64,000 nucleotides of DNA from Wocania arenilitoris (GTDB taxonomy: Bacteria > Bacteroidota > Bacteroidia > Flavobacteriales > Flavobacteriaceae): assembly GCF_021728535.1 (NCBI RefSeq), contig NZ_JAKKDU010000004.1:32853-96852 (forward strand). Direction: 5' to 3'. The notes beneath the pieces are model-generated. The model saw nothing but the letters and a program-made list of their open reading frames with translations. It was not told where the DNA came from and made no database searches. Shown in pieces: positions 16,119-25,947 of the stretch; within the stretch, counting starts at the first letter, position 1; the number at the start of each line of letters is the position of its first letter. The translations under genes were made by a program, and so were the position numbers.

Positions 16119-19097
16119 ATGGAAATTAAATTAATTAAAAGCCACTTTCCAGCAGGAAAGAAGAGCCTAATCGCAATTATGAGAGTGATGATTTTTTTTA
16201 TGTGTACAACCGTTTTCTGTCTAACAACAGACAACTCATTTTCTCAGGTTGAGGTTGTCATTGAGAAAAATGAATCGGTTGTCATTGATGAAGTGTTTAA
16301 AATTATAAAAAAACAAACCGATTATAGTTTTGTATACCCTAAAAAACTATTCTTAAATAAACCTAAAGTATCATTAAAGAAAGGAAAGATAAGTGTGTCA
16401 GAATTATTAAATCAAAGCTTATTGAGTATCAATCTTAGTTTTGAATTTACTGATCGCAATACCATATTAATTAAGAAAAATCCTGTTATTAATGATGTTA
16501 AGCCTGTACAAAGAGAAATAAAGGGTAGTGTTACAAGCAGTAAAGGAGACCCCTTATCTGGAGTAAGTGTTATTATTGTTGGGACAACCAATGGTGCTAC
16601 TTCAGATTTTGACGGAAATTATATAATCAATGCCAACAAAGGAGATGTACTACGGTTTTCCTATATAGGAATGAAGACTGTTGAAATAATAGTTGGTGAA
16701 GAGGAAACAGTAAACGTAGTTCTTGAAGAAGATTCACTAGCTTTAAGTAATGTGATTATTACAGGAACAGCTAGAAAGACACAAACGGCCTTAGAGACCT
16801 CGTATGGCGTAGCTATTTTAGGACCAGCTGCTATGGATAGAGAGGTGCCTGTTGGGCTTGTAGATTTAATAGATGCTGTTCCTGGTTTATATGGAGAGCC
16901 TTCAGGTGGAGATGTTAATACACTTTTAACGGCCCGTGGTACTACAGGAGGGTTTAATTCGTTTATAAGTCTTCAGGAAGACGGATTGCCCGTATTGTAT
17001 ACCCCATTTTTAACAGAATATGAAATTCGTCCAGATGCTACTTATGATAGAATTGAAACAGTATTAGGCGGGCCTTCGGGAATATTTACGGCTCAAGGAG
17101 CAGCCGCATCTGTGAATTTTATCAGCCGTATTCCAAAAAGTGTTAGAGGCGAAGTGCGTCTTGCCGTTACAGATTACGGACGTATTCGTACAGATCTTTT
17201 TTACGGTGGGCCAATTAACGATAATGGTTGGTATGCTACTATTGGGGGATATTATAGAAGAGGTGATGGCGTTAGAGATGTTGGTTTTACAGGAGACCAT
17301 GGTGGACAAATAAGAGCAAACCTTAAAAAAGTTTTTGAAAACGGAGACGTTACCTTTAGCTATAAGGGTATTCGAGACCATTCTATTTTTTACTGGGCAG
17401 TACCAACCGATGCCAGTGGAGACGGAAACCCTAAGGCTATTCCTGGATTAGACCCAAGAAATGAAAGCCTCATGGGGACAGACGTTAAAACCATGCACTT
17501 AAAAACAAGGAATGGTACCCAAATCATTGATTTAGATACTGGTCAAGAATCTATTACCGACCAATTTTCTGTTAAGTTTAATTACGATTTGGGTAGTGGG
17601 TTTCGTGTAAAGGAGCATGTCCGTATTTCTAACATAAATACAAATGGCGTAGATTTACGCACGCGTTGGTTTAATTCTATGTTGGTAGCTTCAGATTATG
17701 TTGCAGACCAAACCACAGTTTTACTAGATGCCTTCCCTAGTGCTGTTAGTACTCAATTGGTAAGGGTAAATGATGGTCAGGTGGTTAATAACCCTTCTAC
17801 ATTGAATGGAAATGGTCTGCTCTTACTTCAAGAGATGCTTTCATATCAAAAAGAGCACAGGAATTTTATTAATGACTTTCAGTTGACTTATGAAAAAGAT
17901 AATTTTATCGCTACTGCGGGATTGCAGTATTGGGATATGGCTACAAAATCAGACTATGTTTCAGGGCATTTTTTAACGGATGCTAAACACCAGTCTGAAC
18001 GTTATAACATAGAAGCTTTGGATGCAAATGGCGATGCTGTTGGTCATTTAACCGATGCTGGTGTTGTTACCCATAGTTTATTGGATAATCATGGTTCATT
18101 AGATACAAGGTCTACCAATCCATATCTTAATATTCAGGTTCAGCCTATAGAGGGTTTATGGATAGATGCTGGTATTAGAAATGAAACCGTGAGGTTTAAA
18201 GCAACAGGAGAAGGTACTGATGGTTCCGCACCTTTAGACCCTAGCTCTAATATTTTAGCTAATAGGGCATATGGTTGGTTTGCTAGGAATGGTCAATTGT
18301 ATAACGGGACTATTAGTGCTTCCGAAACTACTTGGACCGTAGGAGCTAATTTTAAGTTTAACGATAATTTTGCAATTTATGGTAGATATACCAAGGCTCA
18401 TGACTTTGCAGCTAGTAATGAATTTAGTTATTTTAACGCTGGAACACCAAACCTTGGATTGGTTAATGACCCAGCAAAACTTAATTTTGGAGAAATAGGG
18501 CTACGTTACCAAAGCAAGACTTTAGCCTTTTGGGCGACGGCATTCTTCTCGGAAAACTTGGGCTTCCCAGTTAGGTCCATAGACCCAGAAACAACAGCAT
18601 TAGGTTTTACAGCAGCGGATAATAAGACTTCAGGTATAGAATTCTCAAGTACGTGGAAGCCTATTACCGAGCTTTCTTTTGAATTTAGTGGTGTTATCCA
18701 AAGTTCTAAAATAGAGAACACAGCTTCAAACGACCTTATCGTTGGAAAAAGACCTGCAAGGATTCCTAATACTCAATTACGATTTGTTCCAACATTTAAT
18801 TTTAATAAAGGAAAAGCTTATGTGAGTGCACAGTATGTAGGTAACCGATTTGCAGATGGTGCTAATTCTTTAGAGTTCGACCCGTATATATCTTTTGATG
18901 CAGGTGTTAACTATGACTTTACCGATAATCTAATGTTGTCTGTTCAAGCTACAAACCTAACAAATGTATTAGCTTATACGCAAGGTAATCCCAATGATGG
19001 TAATGGCCCTGTAGATGTGTTAGTAGGTGGTAAGTACGCACTTGCCCAAGCACTTCCAGGTACTGTAATTAGTACGTCTTTAATTTTTAAGTTTTAA
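16119..19097 (+). CDS. TonB-dependent receptor with N-terminal STN signalling domain
   Basis: A 992-residue outer-membrane receptor. In order: signal sequence (to about residue 43, ending NSFSQ), secretin/TonB short N-terminal (STN) domain (about 50-115), carboxypeptidase-like regulatory domain (about 133-213, IKGSVTSSKGDPLSGVSVII), plug (about 215-345, including LIDAVPGLYGEPSGGDVNTL and RIETVLGGPSGIF), and a 22-strand barrel ending in FKF. The STN domain marks it as a signal transducer for the FecR/ECF pair upstream. No SusD-type lipoprotein follows, so it is unlikely to be a classical polysaccharide SusC; a siderophore, vitamin or small oligosaccharide are open options. A strong terminator follows. 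Confidence 0.92.
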   Translation: MEIKLIKSHFPAGKKSLIAIMRVMIFFMCTTVFCLTTDNSFSQVEVVIEKNESVVIDEVFKIIKKQTDYSFVYPKKLFLNKPKVSLKKGKISVSELLNQSLLSINLSFEFTDRNTILIKKNPVINDVKPVQREIKGSVTSSKGDPLSGVSVIIVGTTNGATSDFDGNYIINANKGDVLRFSYIGMKTVEIIVGEEETVNVVLEEDSLALSNVIITGTARKTQTALETSYGVAILGPAAMDREVPVGLVDLIDAVPGLYGEPSGGDVNTLLTARGTTGGFNSFISLQEDGLPVLYTPFLTEYEIRPDATYDRIETVLGGPSGIFTAQGAAASVNFISRIPKSVRGEVRLAVTDYGRIRTDLFYGGPINDNGWYATIGGYYRRGDGVRDVGFTGDHGGQIRANLKKVFENGDVTFSYKGIRDHSIFYWAVPTDASGDGNPKAIPGLDPRNESLMGTDVKTMHLKTRNGTQIIDLDTGQESITDQFSVKFNYDLGSGFRVKEHVRISNINTNGVDLRTRWFNSMLVASDYVADQTTVLLDAFPSAVSTQLVRVNDGQVVNNPSTLNGNGLLLLQEMLSYQKEHRNFINDFQLTYEKDNFIATAGLQYWDMATKSDYVSGHFLTDAKHQSERYNIEALDANGDAVGHLTDAGVVTHSLLDNHGSLDTRSTNPYLNIQVQPIEGLWIDAGIRNETVRFKATGEGTDGSAPLDPSSNILANRAYGWFARNGQLYNGTISASETTWTVGANFKFNDNFAIYGRYTKAHDFAASNEFSYFNAGTPNLGLVNDPAKLNFGEIGLRYQSKTLAFWATAFFSENLGFPVRSIDPETTALGFTAADNKTSGIEFSSTWKPITELSFEFSGVIQSSKIENTASNDLIVGKRPARIPNTQLRFVPTFNFNKGKAYVSAQYVGNRFADGANSLEFDPYISFDAGVNYDFTDNLMLSVQATNLTNVLAYTQGNPNDGNGPVDVLVGGKYALAQALPGTVISTSLIFKF

Positions 19098-19147
19098 TTG
19101 AATTCATTGAGAGTAGAGTTTGGCTAAGAACTGATATTGTCTGTAAA

Positions 19148-19208
19148 GGTGCCAAGAACAATAAAAGTCAAGGAATCAACTTTTATTATGCTTGGCATCG
19201 TTTTTTTT
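19148..19208 (+). terminator. Strong intrinsic terminator after the TonB receptor
   Basis: A long hairpin with arms GGTGCCAAG (19148-19156) and CTTGGCATC (19191-19199), continued inward by ATAAAAGT and ACTTTTAT, is followed by eight T residues (19201-19208). It closes the signalling unit transcribed from the left and isolates it from the chimeric ORF downstream. Confidence 0.85.
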
Positions 19209-19262
19209 GATAGTAATACTATTTCATTTGTTAATTTACTCAATTAGTTATGTATTTGTTTT

Positions 19263-20651
19263 ATGGCAAAACAAATAGAAATAAATATTCAAGAAAGTGA
19301 GTCAGAGTTAAAGACTTTACTTAATCAACAGACCAAATTGTTACAATACCAAAGGGCAAAGGCGTTATTATTAATAAAACAAGGTAAAGTTATCTACACT
19401 TACCAATTAGCCAAGAAACTTAAGCGCGAACGTAAGACAATCTATAATTGGCTAAAGCTATATAAGAATGAAGGCATAGTTTCGTATTTAAAGATAAAAA
19501 GTCGTGGTTCTCGTAAGACACAAATTACAGAAGAAGTTAAAGAAGCTAATTACACTTTTAAATTAGATTACACAAAACCTTATTCTGAAAATTTTACTAT
19601 TGAAACTGGAGCACAATATGTATTAAACAATGTAAGTAATGATTATGAAGTACAAGATCTGGTAGGTAATATATTTGTATCTAACCCAAATTTAACTAAT
19701 ATTTTTGAGTTTGACCAGAATGTTTTAGGGCTTTATGGTACTGCTGCTTATGAAGGTGATAAATGGGGGATAAAAATTGGTCTTCGATTAGAAAACACAG
19801 ATTTAAACACCTTACTAGCTAATACAAATAAGCAAAATAATCAATCTTATACAAACCTCTTCCCTAGTTTTCATTCTTCTTATAAAGTTAGCGATAGTTA
19901 TTCTTTACAAGTTGGCTATTCTAAACGTGTATATAGACCTCGGCTATGGGATTTAAATCCATTCTTCAATATTAGAAATAATTTTAATATAAGAACAGGA
20001 AACCCAGAATTACGCCCAGAATTTACTGATTCTTACGAAATTACAAACATTTATGATTTAGGGAAAATATCATTAAATTTTGGCATTTATTACAGATTTA
20101 CTACTGATGCTATTGAGCGAAGAATTTCTACTTTTGAAAACAACATTAACACCTACAAACCTTTAAACATTGGCACCACCAAAGCTACTGGTGTAGAATT
20201 TAACACCAAATACAATGTTGCTAAATGGTTAGTTTTTAATGGCGATTTAAACTATAACACCTTTAAACGCCAAGGTACATTTAACACGACTGAAATTGAT
20301 TTTAAGGCAGATCAATGGGCAGGAAAGTTAACTAGTAAATTAAAATTACCTACACAAATTGATTTTGAAATTATAGGAAACTACATATCTGGCACAAAAA
20401 CAGTTCAAGGTAAAATAGCTGAAAACCTATTTGTAGATTTAGGTTTAAGAAAAAAAATAATAAAAGGTAAGGGTATTTTAAGCTTTAGTGTTCGAGATAT
20501 TTTTGAATCTAGAATAGAAAAAAATGAAGTAATTCAAGATAATTTTTATCTATTTAATCGAAATCAAAGAGGCAGATTTATAACTTTTAGTTTTAGTTAT
20601 GGATTTGGCAAGGGCGAAGCTATGGAATACTCTGGACAAAGAAGACGCTAA
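19263..20651 (+). pseudogene. Chimeric ORF: IS transposase N-terminus fused in frame to an outer-membrane barrel C-terminus
   Basis: The 462-residue frame is open throughout but joins two unrelated genes. Residues 1 to about 95 are the helix-turn-helix part of an IS630-like transposase (LLQYQRAKALLLIKQGKV, TYQLAKKLKRERKTIYNWLK). From about residue 96 (nt about 19548) the sequence is the C-terminal half of an outer-membrane beta-barrel of the TonB-receptor-like OMP_b-brl_3 type (YSKRVYRPRLWDLNPFFN, GNPELRPEFTDSYEITNIY, and a final FITFSFSYGFG strand). The barrel has lost its signal peptide, plug and first strands, so no functional receptor can be made. The fusion marks the right edge of the IS-rich region. 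Confidence 0.85.
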
Positions 20652-20657
20652 CAACGG

Positions 20658-21272
20658 CTAAAATAAACCGTTAATCTCTGCATCAATAGTATTTATAATG
20701 CTTCCTAGATCTTCTGGATTATCTACAAAATTTAAAGCGTCTACATCAATAATAAGAAGTTTACCTTTATTATAACCATGTATCCAAGCTTCGTAGCGTT
20801 CATTTAATCTACTTAAATAATCAATACTTATTGAGTTTTCGTACTCACGACCACGTCTATGTATTTGATCAACTAAATTAGAAATTGAGCTCCTTAAATA
20901 AATTAGCAAATCTGGACCTTGCACAAAAGATTCCATAAGATTAAAAAGTGACGAATAATTTTCAAAATCACGGTTCGTCATTAAACCCATAGCGTGCAAA
21001 TTGGGTGCGAAAATATGAGCATCTTCATAAATAGTTCTATCTTGAATAATGTCTTTTCCGCTTTCGCGAATTTGAGCTACTTGACGAAATCTACTATTTA
21101 AAAAATACACTTGCAAGTTAAAGCTCCAACGTTCCATTTGATTATAAAAATCATCTAAATAAGGATTGTCTACAACATCTTCTAATTGAGCCTCCCATTT
21201 ATAATGTTTTGCTAGTAATTTTGTAAGCGTTGTTTTTCCTGCGCCAATATTTCCTGCAATTGCAACATGCAT
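20658..21272 (-). CDS. Deoxynucleoside kinase
   Basis: A 204-residue P-loop kinase with GNIGAGKTT at residues 7-15, the QDRTIYEDAHIF segment (the DRS-like catalytic Asp/Arg motif) and an Arg-rich lid (HRRGREYE). The length and motifs fit deoxyadenosine/deoxycytidine/deoxyguanosine kinases of the dNK family, which phosphorylate salvaged deoxynucleosides with ATP in the cytoplasm. It converges on the chimeric ORF and is followed on the same strand by none of its pathway; the secreted hypothetical protein gene lies 3 nt upstream. The family is sure, the base preference is not. Confidence 0.9.
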   Translation of the reverse strand: MHVAIAGNIGAGKTTLTKLLAKHYKWEAQLEDVVDNPYLDDFYNQMERWSFNLQVYFLNSRFRQVAQIRESGKDIIQDRTIYEDAHIFAPNLHAMGLMTNRDFENYSSLFNLMESFVQGPDLLIYLRSSISNLVDQIHRRGREYENSISIDYLSRLNERYEAWIHGYNKGKLLIIDVDALNFVDNPEDLGSIINTIDAEINGLF

Positions 21273-21275
21273 AAT

Positions 21276-22055
21276 TTAATCTTTTATTAGTTGGTATTCA
21301 TGAAGAAATTCATTGTCGTAAATATACAAGCTTCCATTGGTTAGTAAAAACTGATTTATTAACAATTTTGGAGTTGATACTAGTATTGGGTTTTCTGTAT
21401 TATGCTTTAAATAATACAAATAATTATCTTTTTTTAATATAAGGTGATTATTACCTTCAGACATTGATGTAAAACCGTCATGCTTCATTTTTTTTAATAA
21501 GCTTCCAAAATAATTATATACAAATAAATGTGTTTTAGTAAGTAGCCAACAGGTGTTATAATTACTTTTTAAATCTAATACTGGCTCTTGTATTGGTAAA
21601 GTATATACTCGATTTGTATTTGTTCTATAATCGTAAAGCTCTAATTGTTGCGTGTCTTGATTAAACAGCCACAATGTGTTGTCGTGTCCTGTTGAAACAT
21701 GCGTTACATTTTTATACGTAGCTAGGTTATTAAAATCTATTTTAAAAATTTCTGCCAGCCTATTATCAAGAATAACAACGGTATTAAAATTTTTATAAAA
21801 CAGATTTATTTTTAGTGGATTAAAAACATCAACTGTTTCTAAGTCACCAAGCTGTAAATTATTGTAGCTTATCTTGTCTATAGAATTTTTTTTATAAAAA
21901 ACATTATTGTTTAAATAAAAAACAGACCCAAACACATCTATAGACACAATACGCTCAGCGTCCATTTTTGATTTTTTTACAAAGCTTGTTTCAACAATTT
22001 CTTGTGAAAATGCTGAAGTCCATAAAAATAAAAAGAGAAAAAAAACAGGTTTCAT
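21276..22055 (-). CDS. Secreted protein of unknown function, beta-propeller-like
   Basis: A 259-residue protein with a clear signal peptide (residues 1-17, ending SAFSQ). The rest is made of repeated short strands such as VVILDNRLAEIFKID, NTLWLFNQDTQQLELYDY and THLFVYNYFGSLLKK, the pattern of six- or seven-blade beta-propellers that read like a state or path tracker. I do not recognise a functional family. It is encoded 3 nt upstream of the deoxynucleoside kinase, an arrangement I recall from other Flavobacteriaceae, but the functional link is unclear. Confidence 0.7.
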   Translation of the reverse strand: MKPVFFLFLFLWTSAFSQEIVETSFVKKSKMDAERIVSIDVFGSVFYLNNNVFYKKNSIDKISYNNLQLGDLETVDVFNPLKINLFYKNFNTVVILDNRLAEIFKIDFNNLATYKNVTHVSTGHDNTLWLFNQDTQQLELYDYRTNTNRVYTLPIQEPVLDLKSNYNTCWLLTKTHLFVYNYFGSLLKKMKHDGFTSMSEGNNHLILKKDNYLYYLKHNTENPILVSTPKLLINQFLLTNGSLYIYDNEFLHEYQLIKD

Positions 22056-22426
22056 TACAGTTTGAAAAATACAAAAATCAAACCACTTTTAGCAAATTAG
22101 TTTATAACAGTAACCGCTAACGTTAATTATTTGAATTGTTTGGTCTTTATTTTAAATTTTTCGAAGTTTAGTAATAAAAAGATCCGTACTTATCGCAGAG
22201 AAAAAATCTTCATTTCCCCAAAAAGAAAAATTGCCTAAAAATTACTTTTTAGACGACCTCTTTTTATGAACTTATTTTGATACGAAAATATAAGTCGTAT
22301 TAATAACTTATATCCAGCGATAAACGAATTTCGTCTTTTTTTATAACAAAGTCAAATTTCAAAATAGCTTTAATTTCTAAACTCAATAGATTATATTACA
22401 TTTACATTTAAAATAAGTTTTCTCCA
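22056..22426. other. Divergent intergenic region before dnaG
   Basis: About 370 bp between the divergent secreted-protein gene and dnaG. It should hold promoters in both directions. No clear TAnnTTTG box, terminator or structured RNA could be supported by eye, and no ORF is convincing. Confidence 0.4.
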
Positions 22427-24385
22427 TTGATATCAGCATCATCCATAGACCAAGTATTTGAAACCGCTCGTGTAGAAGAGGTTATTGGTGATTTTGTACA
22501 GCTTAAAAAAGCAGGCAGTAACTTTAAAGGTTTAAGTCCGTTTTCAGACGAACGCTCTCCTAGCTTTATGGTATCGCCAGTAAAACAAATCTGGAAAGAT
22601 TTTTCTAGCGGAAAAGGCGGTAATGTAGTAGCTTTTTTAATGGAACACGAACATTTCACCTATCCTGAAGCCATTAAATATCTAGCTAAAAAATACAATA
22701 TTGAAATTGAAGAAACGGTTCAATCCGACGAACAAAAACAAGCCGCTAACGAACGCGAAAGCCTCTATTTAGTTAGTGAGTTTGCAAGCAAGTACTTTCA
22801 AAATATATTACATAAAACCGACCGAGGAAAATCAATTGGATTAAGCTATTTTAAAGAACGTGGTTTTACAGAAGACACTATTAAAACCTTTGATTTAGGT
22901 TATTCACTTGATGAGTGGCAAGCCTTTACTGATGAAGCTTTAAAACAAGGTTATAACATAGATTATCTTGAAAAAACAGGACTGACTATTGTTAAAGACA
23001 TTAAACGATTTGACAGGTTTAAAGGTCGCGTTATGTTCCCTATAAAAAGCATGAGTGGTCGTGTTTTAGGTTTTGGTGGGCGTATTTTAATAAACGACAA
23101 AAAAGCAGCTAAATATGTAAACTCGCCAGAGAGTGATATTTATCATAAAAGCAAAGTTTTATATGGAATTTATCATGCCAAACAAAGTATTGCAAAAGAA
23201 GATAATTGTTATTTGGTTGAAGGTTATACCGATGTTATTCAATTTTATCAAACAGGAATTAAAAATGTGGTATCATCGTCTGGTACTGCTTTAACTTCAG
23301 AACAAATCAGACTTATAAATAGACTTACTAAAAACATTACCGTTTTATTTGATGGCGATGCAGCAGGTATGCGTGCTTCACTTCGTGGTATTGATTTAAT
23401 TTTGGAACAAGGCATGAACGTAAAAGTTTGTACGTTTCCTGAAGGTGAAGATCCCGATAGTTTTGCAAAAAACAACACGCTTGAAGAACTCGCTTTGTAT
23501 TTAGATGAAAATGCTAAAGATTTTATTCAATTTAAGGCATCTGTTTTATTTGAAGAGTCTAAAAACGATCCTATTAGAAAAGCCGAAACCGTTAGAAATA
23601 TTGTAAACAGTATTTCTAAAATTCCAGATCGTATTAAAAAAGAAATCTACATTCAAGAATGTGCCAGAATTATGGACATTAGCGAAGAGGTTTTGTTTAG
23701 TACGCTGGCTCAAATTAACAAAAAAGAATTTCAGGAAGAAAACAAAAAACACAAAAACGAGCAAAAAGCTTTTGATGTTATTAAGCACCAACAACCCGTT
23801 AAAAAAGTTGATGTACAGTATGTTTTAGAACGAAAAATAATTGAAGTCCTATTGCTTTACGGAAACAAGACTGAAGATTTTGAAGATTTAGTTTTAAAAG
23901 AAAACGACAAAGGCGAACTTATTTTAGAACCTGTAATTCATCAAGCTAAAGTGTTTGAAAAAGTTTTTTTAGATTTACAAGATGACGAGATGGAATTCTC
24001 TAACCAACAGTTTAAAACCTTGTATTACACAATTATTGACACCTTAAATCAGAATGATGATTTTGATTTAAAATCATTTGTAAATTCTGTAGATTCTGAA
24101 ACTTCTAGCCAAATTACAACCATTTTGATGGAAGACGAGCGTTATGCTTTAGATGATTGGAATAGGATGAATATTTTTCCTAAAGAAAAAACAAAAACTA
24201 TTGCACAACTAGTTAGTGAAACCATCTTAAATTTACGCTGCTTTTTAATTGACCAAAAAGTAAAAGAATTTCAGCAAGAAACTTTACAAAATAAAACAGA
24301 CACGAATAGAAATATACTTGAAGAAGTAAAAGACTATTCGAGTCTAAAAATGTTGTTATCTAGAAAACTTAATCGAGTATTATAA
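22427..24385 (+). CDS. dnaG: DNA primase
   Basis: A 652-residue bacterial primase that makes RNA primers at the replication fork. After the N-terminal domain come the primase core and a TOPRIM domain with VEGYTDVIQF (residues about 261-270) and FDGDAAG (about 307-313), and a C-terminal helicase-binding region. The start codon is TTG: the conserved beginning ISASSIDQVFETARVEEVIGD follows at once and there is no upstream ATG that fits. In the N-terminal CHC2 zinc domain the Cys/His ligands are missing (GLSPFSDERSPSF and WKDFSSGKGG in place of the usual CPFH and CxxC), so it probably binds no zinc. The gene ends 6 nt into the convergent regulator gene. Confidence 0.95.
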   Translation: MISASSIDQVFETARVEEVIGDFVQLKKAGSNFKGLSPFSDERSPSFMVSPVKQIWKDFSSGKGGNVVAFLMEHEHFTYPEAIKYLAKKYNIEIEETVQSDEQKQAANERESLYLVSEFASKYFQNILHKTDRGKSIGLSYFKERGFTEDTIKTFDLGYSLDEWQAFTDEALKQGYNIDYLEKTGLTIVKDIKRFDRFKGRVMFPIKSMSGRVLGFGGRILINDKKAAKYVNSPESDIYHKSKVLYGIYHAKQSIAKEDNCYLVEGYTDVIQFYQTGIKNVVSSSGTALTSEQIRLINRLTKNITVLFDGDAAGMRASLRGIDLILEQGMNVKVCTFPEGEDPDSFAKNNTLEELALYLDENAKDFIQFKASVLFEESKNDPIRKAETVRNIVNSISKIPDRIKKEIYIQECARIMDISEEVLFSTLAQINKKEFQEENKKHKNEQKAFDVIKHQQPVKKVDVQYVLERKIIEVLLLYGNKTEDFEDLVLKENDKGELILEPVIHQAKVFEKVFLDLQDDEMEFSNQQFKTLYYTIIDTLNQNDDFDLKSFVNSVDSETSSQITTILMEDERYALDDWNRMNIFPKEKTKTIAQLVSETILNLRCFLIDQKVKEFQQETLQNKTDTNRNILEEVKDYSSLKMLLSRKLNRVL

Positions 24386-25012
24386 CTCTGCTGAAAGTTT
24401 TGCTTGATTAACAAGATCAACTAAATTATTAACTTTTAGTTTTCTCATTAAACGCGCTTTATAAGTACTTACAGTTTTCTCGTTAATATTAAGTTCTTTA
24501 GAAATTTCTTTATTTTTTCTACCAATGGTTAAAAGCTTTAATACTTCTGATTCGCGAGTTGATAGTTTTTTGTAATAAGAACCACCTGACCTATTTGATT
24601 TTGCACCTAACGCCAACTGTTGCGTTAATGCATCACTTAAATAAATACCACCTTCGTAAACTTTTAAAACGGCTTCGTTAATGGCAATGATGTTAACTGA
24701 TTTAGAAACAAATCCAGAAGCACCAGCTTTTATGCCGTTTATACCATAAACTTCTTCTGGTTGACCACTAAAAATAAGCGTTTTAATGTCTGGATAGTCT
24801 TTCTTTAAATAACGCAAAACGGTTAAACCGTTAAGTTTAGGAAAATCTACTTCAGTTAAAATAACGTCTACATCGTTATTCTTTACAAAATCTAAAATTT
24901 TGTCGCCATCTTCTAAACTTCCTACAATTTTAATGTTTGATGATGCTGAAAAAAGGTGTTCTAATCCCTTTCTAATAATTGGGTGATTGTCTACTATTAA
25001 TAATTTTATCAT
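24380..25012 (-). CDS. NarL/FixJ family response regulator with atypical phosphoacceptor site
   Basis: A 210-residue two-domain regulator: receiver (residues 1-120) and LuxR-type helix-turn-helix (about 145-205, LSTRESEVLKLLTIGRKNKEISKELNINEKTVSTYKARL split over the HTH). In the receiver the position of the phosphorylated Asp holds Glu54 (LTEVDFP where typical members read xxDxxMP), and the acidic pair at the N-terminus is Asp8-Asn9. The Lys near residue 104 is kept. Phosphorylation in the usual way is therefore unlikely, and it may act constitutively or through binding partners. It converges with dnaG with a 6-nt overlap; no histidine kinase is adjacent. Confidence 0.88.
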   Translation of the reverse strand: MIKLLIVDNHPIIRKGLEHLFSASSNIKIVGSLEDGDKILDFVKNNDVDVILTEVDFPKLNGLTVLRYLKKDYPDIKTLIFSGQPEEVYGINGIKAGASGFVSKSVNIIAINEAVLKVYEGGIYLSDALTQQLALGAKSNRSGGSYYKKLSTRESEVLKLLTIGRKNKEISKELNINEKTVSTYKARLMRKLKVNNLVDLVNQAKLSAEL

Positions 25013-25116
25013 TGCTAATGGATTTTTAATTATTACAACTGTGTGTGAGTCACAGCTATAAATGAGAGAGTTAGCTAATTTACAAAGATAATGTTTTTTT
25101 GTTAAAAGTATAATAC

Positions 25117-25905
25117 TTACTTAAAATTCGCAGGGATTTCGCAAATTGGTATAGGAATCATTTTATGCTTGTTAGCTGAGTTAAAGCGCTTATAAATTTT
25201 AAAAACCTCTTGTTCTCTATCAGAAAAATCTTTTGCAGTTTTACCTTCATCATCCATTTTCATTGCCCATTCAAGCTCTGGATACGATGCTCCTATTTGA
25301 TCTTCATCGCTCCTAGCATCACCAAATAAACCATCACTTGGTGCTGCCTTCATTATAGATTCTGGCACTTGTAAAAATTCACCTATTTTATACACTTCAG
25401 ACTTTACCAAGTCTGCAATAGGGCTTAAATCCACACCACCATCGCCATATTTAGTATAAAAGCCAACACCAAAATCTTCAACTTTATTTCCAGTTCCTGC
25501 TACTAATAACTTGTAGAGTCCTGCATAATAGTATAGTGTTGCCATACGTAAACGCGCCCTAGTATTTGCAAGAGCCATATCAATAGTAGCTTGGTCTCCA
25601 TCAAAAAATACTTCGGTTTTAAATTCTTCAAAAACAGGTGTTAAATCAGTGCGAGTATCGTCAACATTTTCAAACCTTTCTTTTAGTTGTGCCATATGCT
25701 CTTGTGCTCTTGTAACATGACTTTCGGCTTGATGTATTGGCATTTCGACACATAAAACATTAAGCCCAGTTTTAGCACATAATGTTGAGGTTACGGCAGA
25801 ATCTATACCACCAGAAACGCCAACTACAAAACCATTTACTCCAGCATTGGTTGCATAATCTTTTAGCCAATTAACAATATGATTAACTACTTTTTCTGTT
25901 TGCAT
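25117..25905 (-). CDS. nadE: NAD+ synthase (ammonia-dependent type)
   Basis: A 262-residue single-domain NAD synthase that amidates nicotinic acid adenine dinucleotide using ATP and ammonia. The PP-loop SGGIDS is at residues 31-36, and the later GTGNKVEDFGVGFYTKYGDG and DLVKSEVY segments form the substrate site. The glutaminase domain of longer NadE proteins is absent. I chose the ATG at 25905 (QTEKVVNHIVNWL) rather than an upstream in-frame TTG at 25950, because the extra residues are not family-like and would overlap the likely promoter box. Confidence 0.93.
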   Translation of the reverse strand: MQTEKVVNHIVNWLKDYATNAGVNGFVVGVSGGIDSAVTSTLCAKTGLNVLCVEMPIHQAESHVTRAQEHMAQLKERFENVDDTRTDLTPVFEEFKTEVFFDGDQATIDMALANTRARLRMATLYYYAGLYKLLVAGTGNKVEDFGVGFYTKYGDGGVDLSPIADLVKSEVYKIGEFLQVPESIMKAAPSDGLFGDARSDEDQIGASYPELEWAMKMDDEGKTAKDFSDREQEVFKIYKRFNSANKHKMIPIPICEIPANFK

Positions 25906-25935
25906 ATTTAACAATATTTTTAATATAAAGAATAG

Positions 25936-25943
25936 TACCTTTG
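25936..25943 (+). promoter_or_regulatory. Candidate -7 box towards gldB
   Basis: TACCTTTG matches the Bacteroidota -7 consensus TAnnTTTG and points towards gldB, whose ATG is about 200 nt downstream. No clear TTG -33 element was found at 17-23 nt, so support is limited to the box itself. Confidence 0.35.
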
Positions 25944-25947
25944 CAAA

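Noticed and set aside
16119-19097. TonB receptor as the SusC of a polysaccharide utilisation locus
   Set aside because: No SusD-type lipoprotein or glycoside hydrolase is encoded next to it, and the STN domain with ECF/FecR partners fits a signalling transducer of other ligand classes.
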